Assembly (NCBI RefSeq): GCF_019492055.1
Contig: NZ_JAICBX010000002.1
Span: 930,001 to 994,000 of the forward strand
Source: Flavimaribacter sediminis
GTDB taxonomy: Bacteria; Pseudomonadota; Alphaproteobacteria; Rhizobiales; Rhizobiaceae
Reading direction: 5' to 3'
Length of the DNA stretch: 64,000 nucleotides
Shown: piece after piece, positions 33,421-42,506 of the stretch
Numbering within the stretch: position 1 is the first letter of the stretch
How the letters are laid out: every line of letters starts with the position of its first letter
Position numbers and translations under genes: made by a program
Notes under the pieces: model-generated
The model's input: only the letters and a program-made list of their open reading frames with translations
Databases searched by the model: none
Told to the model about the DNA's origin: nothing

Positions 33421-34821
33421 ATGATCTATCACATGACCATCAATGGCCGCGCCAGACGCGCCGCCTCTGTCTTTGAAGTCGCAAATCCAGCAGGCGGCAT
33501 TGTCGGAGAGGCTCCGGCGGCGACCCTGGACGATCTCAACGACGCCGTGGAAGCGGCGTCCGACGCATTCGTCTCATGGTCCCGCCGCCCGGACAGCGAG
33601 CTGCGGGAGGCCTGTGAGGCTGTCACACAAAAAATCGGCGAACACGCCGAAGAACTCGCGCAGATCATCACGCTTGAGCAGGGCAAACCGCTCAACGGAC
33701 TCGGCTCGCGTTGGGAAATGGCGGGCGCGGAAGCCTGGGCCGCCCATACGTCGGGTTTGTCGCTGCCGGTCAAAACGTTGCAGGACGACAACGAGGGACG
33801 GGTGGAGCTTCACCGCAAACCGATCGGGGTCGCGGGCTCCATCACCCCGTGGAATTTTCCGGTGCTGATCGCTGTTTGGCACATTCTACCGGCGCTCAGA
33901 ACCGGCAATACGATCGTCATCAAACCCTCGCCCTATACGCCGCTGGCGACCTTGCGACTGGTCGAGATCATGAACGAGGTGCTGCCCGCGGGCGTCGTGA
34001 ACGCAATTTCCGGCGAGGACGCAACGTTCAATCTCGGCGCCGCGATTTCCGAGCATCCCGGCGTCCGAAAAATCGTCTTTACCGGATCCTGCGCTACCGG
34101 TGAAAAGATCATGGCCTCCGCCGCAACGACCATGAAGCGCCTGACCCTGGAACTGGGCGGCAATGATGCTGGCGTCGTGTTGCCGGACGTCGATCCCGCT
34201 GCGATCGCCGAAGGTCTATTCTGGGGCGCGTTCATCAACAACGGACAGACTTGCGCGGCCATGAAACGGCTCTATGTGCACGAGGATGTTCATGACGAGG
34301 TGTGCGCCGCGCTGGTTGATTTCGCCCGAACCATACCGATGGGCAATGGACTCGACGAGAACTCCGTTCTGGGGCCGGTGCAAAACAGGGCGCAATTCGA
34401 CAAGGTGAAGCGCCTCGTCGACGACGCCAGGCAGCGAGGGCGCGTGCTGCTCGGCGGAGAACCCGGCAACGGCCTGTTCTTCCCGCCGACCATAGTGGCG
34501 GAACTGGACAATGGCGATCCCCTGGTGGATGAAGAACAGTTCGGTCCCGCGTTGCCGGTCATCAGATACCGGGATCTGGACGAAGCGATCGCCGCCGCCA
34601 ATGACAGCAAGAACGGCCTGGGCGGTTCTGTCTGGACTTCGGATATTGAACGCGGCCGCGCGATCGCACGGGACATGCAATGCGGGTCGGTCTGGGTCAA
34701 CAAGCATGGGGCCATCCAGCCCAATGCGCCGTTTGGTGGCGTAAAATCATCCGGTCTGGGCGTTGAATTCGGCGAAGAAGGTCTTGCCGAATACACCGAT
34801 ATGCAGGTCGTCTTCTCCTAG
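33421..34821 (+). CDS. Aldehyde dehydrogenase of the monooxygenase cluster
   Basis: 466-residue NAD(P)-dependent ALDH. Landmarks are ITPWNFPVLIAVWH near 140, the catalytic Glu in LELGGNDAGV near 242 and the nucleophile Cys in NGQTCAAMKR near 280. An AGGATAAAC ribosome-binding region lies before the ATG, 47 bases after the reductase. In styrene-type pathways the matching enzyme oxidises phenylacetaldehyde to phenylacetate. Here the aldehyde would have to come from an epoxide by an isomerase that is not recognisable in the window. The TAG stop lies within the CTAG end of a palindromic repeat. Confidence 0.9.
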   Translation: MIYHMTINGRARRAASVFEVANPAGGIVGEAPAATLDDLNDAVEAASDAFVSWSRRPDSELREACEAVTQKIGEHAEELAQIITLEQGKPLNGLGSRWEMAGAEAWAAHTSGLSLPVKTLQDDNEGRVELHRKPIGVAGSITPWNFPVLIAVWHILPALRTGNTIVIKPSPYTPLATLRLVEIMNEVLPAGVVNAISGEDATFNLGAAISEHPGVRKIVFTGSCATGEKIMASAATTMKRLTLELGGNDAGVVLPDVDPAAIAEGLFWGAFINNGQTCAAMKRLYVHEDVHDEVCAALVDFARTIPMGNGLDENSVLGPVQNRAQFDKVKRLVDDARQRGRVLLGGEPGNGLFFPPTIVAELDNGDPLVDEEQFGPALPVIRYRDLDEAIAAANDSKNGLGGSVWTSDIERGRAIARDMQCGSVWVNKHGAIQPNAPFGGVKSSGLGVEFGEEGLAEYTDMQVVFS

Positions 34822-34895
34822 TCTGGTGGATTTGAAGTTCCTTACATTGTAGCAGCAGTCTCTTACAGGAACTTCAAATCCGTAAACCACACTAG
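34818..34895. repeat. CTAG-bounded palindromic element, type A
   Basis: A 78-base palindrome with CTAG at both ends and arms containing GGATTTGAAGTTCC and GGAACTTCAAATCC. The left CTAG contains the TAG stop of the aldehyde dehydrogenase gene. It is the first of four elements that fill most of the 359-base gap up to the marC-type gene, in which no gene is seen. Confidence 0.8.
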
Positions 34896-34908
34896 AATCA
34901 TTATCTTG

Positions 34909-34983
34909 CTAGTACCCTTATCGAATCTGAAGTTCGAATAGAGCGTGCTGCAGGATGTAACGAACTTCAGATTCGGGCCCTAG
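34909..34983. repeat. CTAG-bounded palindromic element, type B
   Basis: A 75-base palindrome from CTAG to CTAG with arms GAATCTGAAGTTCG and CGAACTTCAGATTC. Its reverse complement resembles element A in both arm and loop (TTACAT...GCAGCA), so A and B are diverged inverted copies of one sequence. Its right CTAG is shared with the next element. Confidence 0.8.
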
Positions 34984-35056
34984 TGGTCCGCTTCCGGCAT
35001 TTGCATCCCGATGCGGCTCATCCTGGAGCAAATGTCGGAATCTTCAGATCCACCGG
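34980..35056. repeat. CTAG-bounded palindromic element, type C copy 2
   Basis: Closely similar to the element at 5954-6029 (both contain GCATTTGCATCCC- or ACATTTGCATCCC-type left arms and GCAAATGTCGGAA). The left end is CTAG, shared with element B. The right end has decayed to CCGG. Confidence 0.78.
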
Positions 35057-35070
35057 TCTGATAATGTTTT

Positions 35071-35146
35071 TATTGGGGCTTGAAGTTTTACGTTTGAAAA
35101 GGAGTTCGCGTCTTGCGGGACCCTGTTGTCAAATTCGCTCCACTCG
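35071..35146. repeat. Decayed palindromic element, type D copy 2
   Basis: Diverged copy of the element at 6042-6118. The loop GAGTTCGCGTCTTGCGGG and right arm GTCAAATTCGCTCCACT are recognisable, but the CTAG ends are mutated. It ends 35 bases from the marC-type stop codon. Confidence 0.65.
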
Positions 35147-35180
35147 TTCGCCCGTAAACACACAAACCAGAAAGGGCGAC

Positions 35181-35864
35181 TCACCCGCCGGCGACGAGCG
35201 CAGGGAAATGCAGCTTCGCAAAGGCGACAACGCCGGCCACGAGCATTTCAACGGCGACGGCCGCCAGGATCAGACCCATTATCCGCGTCACGATATTGAT
35301 GACCGTGTCGCCCAGGGTCCGCGAAATGACATCCGCAAAGAGCAGGCCGAGCCACACCATCACGCTGATCAGCAGGACAACCGGAACCATCGTCACGAGT
35401 TCGCTCGTGTCGTTCATGAGCTGCGTGAACACTATAATGGTGGTGATGGCGCCTGGTCCGAGCATGATCGGGATGGCCATCGGCACGACGGCGATGTTGC
35501 GGCGCGGGCGGTCTTCGGCCGGCGCAGCCTGATCCGACGCCGGTTCGCTGTCGTCGCTCTGGATCAGGGATAGCCCAAGCCCGAAGATGACGACGCCGCC
35601 GGTGATCTGGAAACCCGGAATGCTGATGCCGAAAAAGGCCAGTATTTCTTCGCCGATCAACAGGATGACGATACACGCCACGAAAATGGTGACGCCGACG
35701 ACATGCGCGACCTTGCGTTTCTCCGCGGGCGGGTATCCGTTTGTCATCTTCAGGAAGACCGGCACCCCCAGCAAAGGGTTGAGAAGCGCTGCAAGCGCTA
35801 TGGCGAATTTCAGGAAAAGATCGACATTGAAAAAGTCGGACACGCGGCCCCCAGCCACTGACAA
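35181..35864 (-). CDS. MarC-family integral membrane protein
   Basis: 227 residues, six predicted membrane helices in two halves of the MarC/UPF0056 fold (ALAALLNPLLGVPVFLKMT near 22; PMAIPIMLGPGAITTII near 128). A charged loop between the halves (residues about 103-122) is rich in Asp, Glu, Pro and Arg. MarC was once linked to multiple antibiotic resistance, but that role was not supported and the function is unknown. The gene is divergent from glcB. Confidence 0.88.
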   Translation of the reverse strand: MSVAGGRVSDFFNVDLFLKFAIALAALLNPLLGVPVFLKMTNGYPPAEKRKVAHVVGVTIFVACIVILLIGEEILAFFGISIPGFQITGGVVIFGLGLSLIQSDDSEPASDQAAPAEDRPRRNIAVVPMAIPIMLGPGAITTIIVFTQLMNDTSELVTMVPVVLLISVMVWLGLLFADVISRTLGDTVINIVTRIMGLILAAVAVEMLVAGVVAFAKLHFPALVAGG

Positions 35865-35892
35865 CGATTTTGCTTTCGAAACTCTAAAACAT

Positions 35893-35914
35893 TTCCGTTA
35901 GACGGCCAACGGAA
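35893..35914. promoter_or_regulatory. Inverted repeat in the marC-type/glcB divergent region
   Basis: Perfect interrupted palindrome TTCCGTT-N8-AACGGAA, located 29 bases before the marC-type start and upstream of the glcB promoter. It is a possible operator for either gene. The regulator is unknown. Confidence 0.4.
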
Positions 35915-35959
35915 GATACTATTTCTTATTTGGAACAGATGTTTTCCATTATTGCCAAA

Positions 35960-35990
35960 TTGACAGGAACCGGGGCGCCTCCGCTATATT
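35960..35990 (+). promoter_or_regulatory. Candidate glcB promoter
   Basis: TTGACA (35960-35965) and TATATT (35985-35990) with a 19-base spacer (18 if CTATAT is taken). A transcript from here would have a leader of about 30 bases with AGGAAG before the malate synthase ATG. Confidence 0.45.
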
Positions 35991-36028
35991 CGCCGTATCT
36001 ATTTCACCTCAATAGCAGGAAGAACACC

Positions 36029-38197
36029 ATGGCGACTGTCGAACTCCACGACCTGACGATCGACCGCGAACTGCATGATTTCATCGTTGACGAAGCCCTT
36101 CCGGGCACGGGAATCGACGCCGATCATTTCTTCAGCGGCCTGTCGGACCTCGTTCACACGCTCGCGCCGCGCAATCGCGAATTGCTGGCACGGCGCGACG
36201 AACTGCAGGAGACCATCGACGCCTGGCATCGCGAAAACGGCAAGCCGACCGACCTGGAAGCCTACAAGGCCTTCCTGAAGGAAATCGGCTACCTCGTGCC
36301 TGAAGGCCCGGATTTCGCTGTCGCCACCGCCAATGTGGATCCGGAGATCGCCTCCATCGCCGGGCCGCAACTCGTCGTGCCGGTGATGAACGCGCGCTAC
36401 GCGCTCAACGCGGCCAACGCCCGCTGGGGATCGCTTTATGACGCGCTCTACGGAACCGATGCGATTTCCGAAGAAGACGGCGCCGAAAAGGGCAAGGGTT
36501 ACAATCCCGTGCGCGGCGCCAAGGTCATCGCCTGGGCGCGGGACTTCCTGAACCGCTCGGTTCCGATAAGCGGTGACTGGAAGGACGTTACCGGGCTCAA
36601 GGTTTCCGGCGGCGAACTGGTCATCAGTCTTGCCGACGGCGCCGCGGCCGGCCTTTCCAACCCGGCGCAATTCGCCGGCTACACAGGCGCGCCGGAAAAA
36701 CCCGACTCCATCATTCTCAAGAAGAACGGCTTGCATCTCGACATTGTCATCGACCCGGACAGCACGGTCGGCAGCGGCGACGCGGCCGGCATTGCCGATA
36801 TTTTTCTCGAATCGGCGATGACAACGATCATGGACTGCGAAGACAGCGTCGCGGCCGTAGACGCAGAAGACAAGGTGGTGGTCTACCGCAACTGGCTGGG
36901 CCTGATGAAGGGCGATCTGGCCGAAGAGGTCAGCAAGGGAGGTTTGACCTTCACCCGCCGCCTCAACGAAGACCGGACCTATACCGGCCGCAACGGCGAG
37001 ACGCTGACCCTTCCCGGCCGCTCGCTGATGCTGGTGCGCAATGTCGGCCACCTGATGACCAATCCGGCGATCCTCGATCGCGACGGCGCCGAGGTTCCGG
37101 AAGGCGTCATGGACGGGCTTGTCACAGCCATGATCGCCCTGCACGATATCGGCGAGAACGGACGGCGCGGCAATTCGCGCGAAGGCTCCGTCTATATCGT
37201 CAAGCCGAAGATGCACGGGCCGGAAGAAGTCGCCTTCTCCTGCGAATTGTTCTCACGCGTCGAGGATATTCTTGGCCTAGCCCGCAACACGCTGAAAATG
37301 GGCATCATGGACGAGGAAAGGCGCACCACGGTCAATCTGAAGGAATGTATCCGCGAGGCGAAGGATCGGGTCTTCTTCATCAACACCGGCTTCCTCGACC
37401 GCACCGGCGACGAAATCCACACCTCCATGGAAGCCGGCGCGATGATCCGCAAGGGCGACATGAAGCAGGCGCCCTGGATCTCGGCCTATGAGGACTGGAA
37501 CGTCGACACCGGGCTCGAATGCGGGCTTTCCGGCCACGCCCAGATCGGCAAGGGCATGTGGGCGATGCCGGACCTCATGGCGGCGATGCTCGAACAGAAG
37601 ATCGGCCATCCGAAAGCCGGCGCCAACACGGCCTGGGTTCCTTCGCCGACGGCGGCGACGCTGCACGCAACCCACTATCACGCAGTCGACGTCGCCGACG
37701 TGCAGGCGCGTCTGCGCGATCGTCCGAAGGCAAAGCTTGACGACATTCTCTCGGTTCCGGTGAGCGACCGACCGAACTGGACGCCGGATGATATCCAGCA
37801 CGAACTCGACAACAACGCGCAGGGCATTCTGGGTTACGTCGTGCGCTGGGTCGGCCAGGGGGTCGGTTGCTCCAAGGTGCCCGACATCAACAATGTCGGC
37901 CTGATGGAAGACCGCGCCACCTTGCGCATCTCGTCCCAGCACATGGCCAACTGGCTGCATCACGGGATTGTTGACGAGGACCAGATCGTCGAGACGATGA
38001 AGCGCATGGCGGCCGTCGTCGACGAACAGAACGCCGGCGATCCCGCCTATGTCCCGATGGCGGGCCGTTTCGACGACTCCATCGAGTTCCAGGCGGCGCT
38101 CGATCTGGTGCTCAAAGGCCGCGAACAGCCGAACGGTTATACCGAACCGGTGTTGCACGCCAGACGGCGCGAACTGAAGGCCGCGCAGCAGGGCTAA
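36029..38197 (+). CDS. glcB: Malate synthase G
   Basis: Condenses glyoxylate with acetyl-CoA to malate, a step of growth on acetate, two-carbon compounds or fatty acids. The 722-residue product matches the long monomeric G isoform (about 720-730). Conserved segments include [16 protein letters not shown] near 270, [13 protein letters not shown] near 392 and [12 protein letters not shown] near 470. The start MATVELHD follows AGGAAG by 8 bases; upstream frame is non-coding. Acetate formed by the ALDH16 or aldehyde modules could drain through it. No isocitrate lyase is in view. Confidence 0.96.
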   Translation: MATVELHDLTIDRELHDFIVDEALPGTGIDADHFFSGLSDLVHTLAPRNRELLARRDELQETIDAWHRENGKPTDLEAYKAFLKEIGYLVPEGPDFAVATANVDPEIASIAGPQLVVPVMNARYALNAANARWGSLYDALYGTDAISEEDGAEKGKGYNPVRGAKVIAWARDFLNRSVPISGDWKDVTGLKVSGGELVISLADGAAAGLSNPAQFAGYTGAPEKPDSIILKKNGLHLDIVIDPDSTVGSGDAAGIADIFLESAMTTIMDCEDSVAAVDAEDKVVVYRNWLGLMKGDLAEEVSKGGLTFTRRLNEDRTYTGRNGETLTLPGRSLMLVRNVGHLMTNPAILDRDGAEVPEGVMDGLVTAMIALHDIGENGRRGNSREGSVYIVKPKMHGPEEVAFSCELFSRVEDILGLARNTLKMGIMDEERRTTVNLKECIREAKDRVFFINTGFLDRTGDEIHTSMEAGAMIRKGDMKQAPWISAYEDWNVDTGLECGLSGHAQIGKGMWAMPDLMAAMLEQKIGHPKAGANTAWVPSPTAATLHATHYHAVDVADVQARLRDRPKAKLDDILSVPVSDRPNWTPDDIQHELDNNAQGILGYVVRWVGQGVGCSKVPDINNVGLMEDRATLRISSQHMANWLHHGIVDEDQIVETMKRMAAVVDEQNAGDPAYVPMAGRFDDSIEFQAALDLVLKGREQPNGYTEPVLHARRRELKAAQQG

Positions 38198-38203
38198 GAC
38201 ATT

Positions 38204-38229
38204 GATAGCGCCGCAGACGCGGCGCTATC
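38204..38229. terminator. Hairpin between convergent glcB and ybaB
   Basis: Perfect 11-base stem GATAGCGCCGC/GCGGCGCTATC with a 4-base loop, centred in the 44-base convergent gap. It lacks a long T-run, so it may act as a weak bidirectional terminator or as 3'-end protection. Confidence 0.6.
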
Positions 38230-38241
38230 CCGACTGCCGAA

Positions 38242-38565
38242 TCAGAACGGCAGCTTGAAGCCGGGCGGGATCGGCAGGCCGGCGGTGAGTTCCTGGGTCT
38301 TCTCCTGAACGGCCGCCTCGACTTTCGACTTGGCGTCGTTGTGGGCTGCAAGGATCAGGTCTTCGAGGATTTCCGCCTCGTCTTCCTTAATGAGCGACGG
38401 ATCGATCTTCAGCGCCGACATGACGCCCTTGCCGTTCAGAGTGACGGTGACCAGGCCGCCGCCGGAAGTTCCCTCAACCTGCATCGACTCGAACTGTTCC
38501 TGGAGACCGGCCATCTTCTCCTGCATTTCCTTGACCTTGCCCATCATTCCCATGAGGTCACGCAT
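38242..38565 (-). CDS. YbaB/EbfC nucleoid-associated protein
   Basis: 107-residue DNA-binding dimer subunit. The family start [18 protein letters not shown], the central [18 protein letters not shown] and the Pro-rich tail [11 protein letters not shown] are characteristic. It follows dnaX by 30 bases on the same strand, the conserved dnaX-ybaB pair. Unusually, recR does not follow; it lies 6 kb away on the other strand. Confidence 0.93.
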   Translation of the reverse strand: MRDLMGMMGKVKEMQEKMAGLQEQFESMQVEGTSGGGLVTVTLNGKGVMSALKIDPSLIKEDEAEILEDLILAAHNDAKSKVEAAVQEKTQELTAGLPIPPGFKLPF

Positions 38566-38595
38566 CGCTAGTCTCCATTAGATTGGTGTCATGTC

Positions 38596-40401
38596 TCATT
38601 CGTCTTCGAACGCCTCGGGAAGGATGTCTCCTTCCTCGCTTTGATGCTCCGAAGGCAACTCGTCCTGTTCGTCAACGCGGATTCGCACGTCGCGGATCCG
38701 GGCGCCGGGAAACTGCGCCAGGATTGCAGCGACATCCGGATCTTCCCCGGCGTCGCGCACCCGCTTGTCGTGGCGTTCGGAATCGATCTCTTCCAGCGTC
38801 TGGCCGCCGGGTTCGCGGCTGATCGAGATGATCCAGCGCCGTCCTGTCCATTCCTTCAGCCGTCCGTCGAGTTCGCCGATGAAGGCGCGCGGCGTATCGT
38901 CGTGCAAGGCGATTTCCAGCCGGCCGGGCTCGATGCGCACGGGCCGCAGATACCGGCGGATCATCGCCTTGAGTTTCAGGTCGCGGTGGCTGCCTGCGAG
39001 TTCCGCCAATTCGGACAAGGAGGCGATCGCCACTTCCGGCGCGGTTTCGGCAGTTTCCAGCGACGCGGGCTCCGGCTGCGGATCAGCGTCGCCGTTGACG
39101 CGCCGCAGCGCGACCGGTTCGCCATTGCCCGGGACCGTAGCGGACACGCGCGTCTCCGGAGCCACGGCCGACGTTGAGACCGGCGCAGAGGACGGCGTTC
39201 CCGACGGCGCGGATCCGCCAGGAGACGGCGCCGCATTCGAAAGCGCCTTTTCCAGGTTGCGCGCCGCCTCTTCCGGCGAAGGCAGGTTGGCGGCGTGGGT
39301 CAACCGGATGAGCACCATTTCGCAAGCGCTGACCGGGCGGTTCGACTGCTCCGTCTCGGCGATGCCCTTGAGCAGCATCTGCCACTGCCGCGACAGCACC
39401 GGCACGGATAATTTTCCAGCGAACTCGGCGCCGCGTTTGCGCTCGACTTCGTTGAGGGCAGGATCGTCGGCCGCGCCGGCAACGAATTTCAACCGGGTGA
39501 CGAGATGGGTGAAATCGGCCAGGTCAGTCAGTACGACGACGGGATTGGCGCCTGAGTCATAAAGATCACGGAACGTGTTGAGCGCCTCCGCCACGGCGCC
39601 GCCGGCGACCTGTTCGAACAGGTCGACGATCCGGGTCCGGTCTGCGAGTCCAAGCATGCCGCGCACCGTCTCGGCCTCTATCGCGCCGCCGCCGTGGGCG
39701 ATCGCCTGGTCGAGCAGCGACAGGCCGTCGCGCACCGAACCTTCCGCCGCGCGCGCGATCATGGCGAGCGATTCGTCGTCGATGGCGACGCCTTCCTTGC
39801 CGGCGACGGAGCGGAAATGATCGATCAGTTCGGCCGCCTCGATGCGGCGCAGGTCGAATCGCTGGCAACGCGACAGCACCGTGATGGGCACCTTGCGGAT
39901 CTCGGTCGTCGCGAAGATGAACTTCACATGCTCGGGCGGCTCTTCCAGGGTTTTCAGCAGGCCGTTAAAGGCCTGCGTCGACAACATGTGCACCTCGTCG
40001 ATGATGTAGACCTTGTAGCGCGCGGAGACCGGCCTGTAGCGAACCTGCTCGATAATTTCGCGAATATCGTCGATGCCGGTGTGGGACGCCGCGTCCATTT
40101 CGATCACGTCGACATGGCTGCCCGCCATGATCGCTTCGCAATGCTCGCCGGTTTCATTCAAGTCGACGGTCGGCCGATCAATAGCCTCCGTCCGGTAGTT
40201 CAGGGCGCGGGCGAGGATGCGGGCCGTCGTCGTCTTGCCGACGCCGCGCACGCCGGTCAACATGTAGGCCTGGGCGATGCGATCCGTTTCGAAAGCGTTC
40301 GTCAGGGTGCGCACCATCGGCGCCTGGCCGATGAGGTCGCCAAAATCCCGCGGACGGTACTTTCTGGCCAGTACGCGATAACCCTGCGTGACGTCGTTCA
40401 T
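38596..40401 (-). CDS. dnaX: DNA polymerase III gamma/tau subunit
   Basis: Clamp-loader ATPase, 601 residues. The AAA+ domain has Walker A GVRGVGKTTTARI near 48, the DEVHMLS box near 133 and an SRC-type arginine-finger motif (LSRCQRFD near 178). The clamp-loader collar and a tau-like C-terminal region follow an Ala/Pro/Ser-rich linker at about 400-460. The zinc-binding cysteines found in E. coli DnaX are missing: the segment after Walker A reads LNETGEHCEAI. That seems usual in alphaproteobacteria. The start MNDVTQGYR follows GGGGAG. The SRP RNA gene lies upstream. Confidence 0.95.
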   Translation of the reverse strand: MNDVTQGYRVLARKYRPRDFGDLIGQAPMVRTLTNAFETDRIAQAYMLTGVRGVGKTTTARILARALNYRTEAIDRPTVDLNETGEHCEAIMAGSHVDVIEMDAASHTGIDDIREIIEQVRYRPVSARYKVYIIDEVHMLSTQAFNGLLKTLEEPPEHVKFIFATTEIRKVPITVLSRCQRFDLRRIEAAELIDHFRSVAGKEGVAIDDESLAMIARAAEGSVRDGLSLLDQAIAHGGGAIEAETVRGMLGLADRTRIVDLFEQVAGGAVAEALNTFRDLYDSGANPVVVLTDLADFTHLVTRLKFVAGAADDPALNEVERKRGAEFAGKLSVPVLSRQWQMLLKGIAETEQSNRPVSACEMVLIRLTHAANLPSPEEAARNLEKALSNAAPSPGGSAPSGTPSSAPVSTSAVAPETRVSATVPGNGEPVALRRVNGDADPQPEPASLETAETAPEVAIASLSELAELAGSHRDLKLKAMIRRYLRPVRIEPGRLEIALHDDTPRAFIGELDGRLKEWTGRRWIISISREPGGQTLEEIDSERHDKRVRDAGEDPDVAAILAQFPGARIRDVRIRVDEQDELPSEHQSEEGDILPEAFEDE

Positions 40402-40624
40402 CAATGCTCCCCGGACGGTTCCGCCCGACATAACGGATTGCGGCGCCCGCAATCAATACGAAAGGCGAAACCAGAGCAAAATCCGCTCCGGATGTCGCGT
40501 TACGCCCGTATGCAGAAAGCATCGCCTTGCGGGCGGCGCCAAGTCAATAGCGGCGGCCTGCGATCACAGCGCAAAGGCGCCGTCGGTGTGGAGGGCCGGC
40601 CAATCTGTGGATATCAATGAGGGT

Positions 40625-40720
40625 GGGAGGCTGGCACGGCGACCCGTGCCTGGCTCGTTAGGGCTGCTTCCTTCCGGACCTGACCCGGTTGGCGAGTGGC
40701 TCGTCCACCACCAACCTCCC
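40625..40720 (-). ncRNA. ffs: Signal recognition particle RNA (small bacterial, 4.5S type)
   Basis: About 96 nt. The minus strand carries the near-universal SRP core GGTCAGGTCCGGAAGGAAGC followed by AGCC. The ends pair over about ten bases (GGGAGGTTGG with CCAGCCTCCC), and an internal stem closes around the core, giving the single long hairpin of 4.5S RNA. It binds Ffh and helps target membrane proteins. It is placed directly upstream of dnaX in the same direction. The ends are inferred from the pairing and may be off by a few bases. Confidence 0.93.
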
Positions 40721-40826
40721 GCGCCCCATATCGTCAATCGGGCGCAGAAATGCAAGCCAATCGAAGAAAAAACTGTTACGCTACGACAACTGGTTCGCCA
40801 GAAAAAGAAACCGGGGTGGAAACTGT

Positions 40827-41231
40827 ATGAGTTCATTCAAGCTGGATCGGGTGCTGGAAGCCGACAGCATGCTCGTCTCGAAACTGGGCCTTTGCCAGTT
40901 GCGGCTGATGAACGACAGTCGCTGGCCCTGGCTGCTTTTGATCCCGCAGAGGCCGGAAGCCGAGGAGATCTACCACCTGACGCCGCTCGACCAGACGCTC
41001 CTGACATTCGAAACCTGCGAAACGGCGCGGGCGCTCAAGCAGGTTACGGGCTGCGCCAAAATCAACGTCGCCGCGCTTGGCAACCAGGTCCGCCAGCTCC
41101 ATTTTCATGTGATCGCGCGCAGAACCGACGACGCTGCCTGGCCGAAACCGGTCTGGGGCGTTGGAACGGCTATCCCCTATGATCGTGGAAAAGCCGACGG
41201 GTTGAAAGCCGCCATCGTGGACGCACTGTAG
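40827..41231 (+). CDS. HIT-domain protein
   Basis: 134-residue histidine-triad nucleotide hydrolase/transferase, perhaps acting on Ap4A or another nucleotide. The active-site stretch is NQVRQLHFHVIARR near 92-105, in which the first triad His is replaced by Gln (QLHFHV), a form seen in a subgroup of bacterial HIT proteins. The start MSSFKLDRV is preceded by a weak site. An open frame upstream runs into the SRP RNA and is rejected. nudC follows after 11 bases, so two nucleotide hydrolases share a transcript. Confidence 0.88.
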   Translation: MSSFKLDRVLEADSMLVSKLGLCQLRLMNDSRWPWLLLIPQRPEAEEIYHLTPLDQTLLTFETCETARALKQVTGCAKINVAALGNQVRQLHFHVIARRTDDAAWPKPVWGVGTAIPYDRGKADGLKAAIVDAL

Positions 41232-41242
41232 GAATAGAAACA

Positions 41243-42193
41243 TTGTCGCTTTTTAACGGAAACGGGCCGGAACCGAGCAGTTTCGTCGCCTTTGCAGGAA
41301 ACCGGCTGGAACGCCGTTCAGAACATCGCGACGACAGCGTGCTCGAAGAGGCGCTTGCCGCCGCCGGGGCCATGGCCTTCGCCATGCGCAGCGGCCGGGC
41401 CTATCTGGCGAAAAATGGAGACGGTTTCGACGCGCTTCACGACATCGCCGATCTGGATGCGTTTTCGCCGGATTTCGAAAACGCCGTCGTGCTTGGCTAT
41501 ACGGATTCCGGCGCGCCAAGGCTGGCGGTTCCGGTAAAGCGGGATCCGGACGACCTGCCGGATACGATCAAGGCCATCGATCATCGCTCTATCTACATGC
41601 AGGGTCTCGTGCGCGGAAGCGAACTTGGCGAACTCGCACAGGGCGCGAGCCTCCTCGCCTGGGCGCTGTCGCATCGCTTCTGCGGGCGTTGCGGGGAAAA
41701 GACTCGACCGCGCGCGGGCGGCTACAGGCGCGAGTGCCCCTCCTGCGGCAACCAGCTGTTTCCACGGACCGATCCGGTCGTCATCATGCTGGCTGTCGAC
41801 GAGAAGACGGATCGCTGCCTGCTTGGCCGCAGCCCGCATTTTGCGCCGGGCATGTATTCCTGCCTCGCCGGTTTTCTGGAGCCGGGCGAAACCATCGAGG
41901 AAGCGGTTCGACGCGAAACCCTTGAGGAATCAGGCATCCGGATCGGCGCCGTACGCTATCACGCGTCTCAACCCTGGCCGATGCCGCATTCGCTGATGAT
42001 CGGCTGCTACGGAGAAGCACTCAGCGACCGCATCACAGCCGATACGCGGGAACTGGAAGACTGCCGCTGGTTCAACCGGGAAGAAACCGCCGAGATCCTG
42101 TCGCGGCGAGTGGGAAGCGATTCGTTCAATTCACCACCGCCAGGGGCAATCGCCCATCATCTCATTCGTGACTGGCTCGCGGGAAACGTCTGA
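41243..42193 (+). CDS. nudC: NAD(+) diphosphatase NudC
   Basis: Nudix hydrolase that splits NAD(H) to NMN and AMP and can remove NAD caps from RNA. The 316-residue product has the zinc ribbon CGRCGEKT...CPSCG near 150-172, the Nudix box GFLEPGETIEEAVRRETLEE (then SGI) near 212-234 and the NudC SQPWPMPHSLM signature near 244. Translation seems to start at TTG behind AGGA; no ATG lies in a usable position before the conserved region. It is co-transcribed with the HIT gene. Confidence 0.94.
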   Translation: MSLFNGNGPEPSSFVAFAGNRLERRSEHRDDSVLEEALAAAGAMAFAMRSGRAYLAKNGDGFDALHDIADLDAFSPDFENAVVLGYTDSGAPRLAVPVKRDPDDLPDTIKAIDHRSIYMQGLVRGSELGELAQGASLLAWALSHRFCGRCGEKTRPRAGGYRRECPSCGNQLFPRTDPVVIMLAVDEKTDRCLLGRSPHFAPGMYSCLAGFLEPGETIEEAVRRETLEESGIRIGAVRYHASQPWPMPHSLMIGCYGEALSDRITADTRELEDCRWFNREETAEILSRRVGSDSFNSPPPGAIAHHLIRDWLAGNV

Positions 42194-42442
42194 TACGGCT
42201 GCCGCCGACACGATAACCCCGCCAAAATCGTCGCTCCACCCTGTTGCGCGCCACGTTTTCCTGCGCACGCACAGCGCCAGCGTCTTTTGCCCGATGCAGT
42301 TACCATGTTTACGATTGACATCGACTCACCGCATTACTAGACTTTGATAGTCCACTTTCGTGGATCGGGGACACATCGCTGATTTGATTGCCAAATCCAT
42401 CCGGGACTAAATTCGGTAGACATATTAAGCAATCGCATTTAT

Positions 42443-42460
42443 GTAATGTTATTACATTAC
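42443..42460. promoter_or_regulatory. Zur-box-like palindrome upstream of the porin-like gene
   Basis: GTAATGTTATTACATTAC, an inverted repeat with perfect 6-base arms, 46 bases before the ATG. It resembles the zinc-uptake-regulator boxes reported for alphaproteobacteria (GTAATG...CATTAC around an AT-rich centre). It would overlap the -10 region of a promoter with TAGACA at 42417. The 313-base gap (42194-42506) between nudC and the porin-like gene contains nothing else I can name. Confidence 0.5.
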
Positions 42461-42506
42461 TTACAGCCGTGTCACCGCGGTTTTTTCCAATGTCTCGGAG
42501 AGGTCA

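Noticed and set aside
31337-34821. Complete styrene-degradation operon
   Set aside because: No styrene-oxide isomerase, phenylacetyl-CoA ligase or two-component regulator is present; only the monooxygenase, reductase and an aldehyde dehydrogenase match.
34818-35146. CRISPR array
   Set aside because: The units are four different palindromes without constant repeats and spacers, and no cas gene is near.
40625-40720. Long hairpin taken for a terminator behind dnaX
   Set aside because: The minus strand contains the SRP RNA core, and the location is upstream of dnaX in its direction, so it is an RNA gene.
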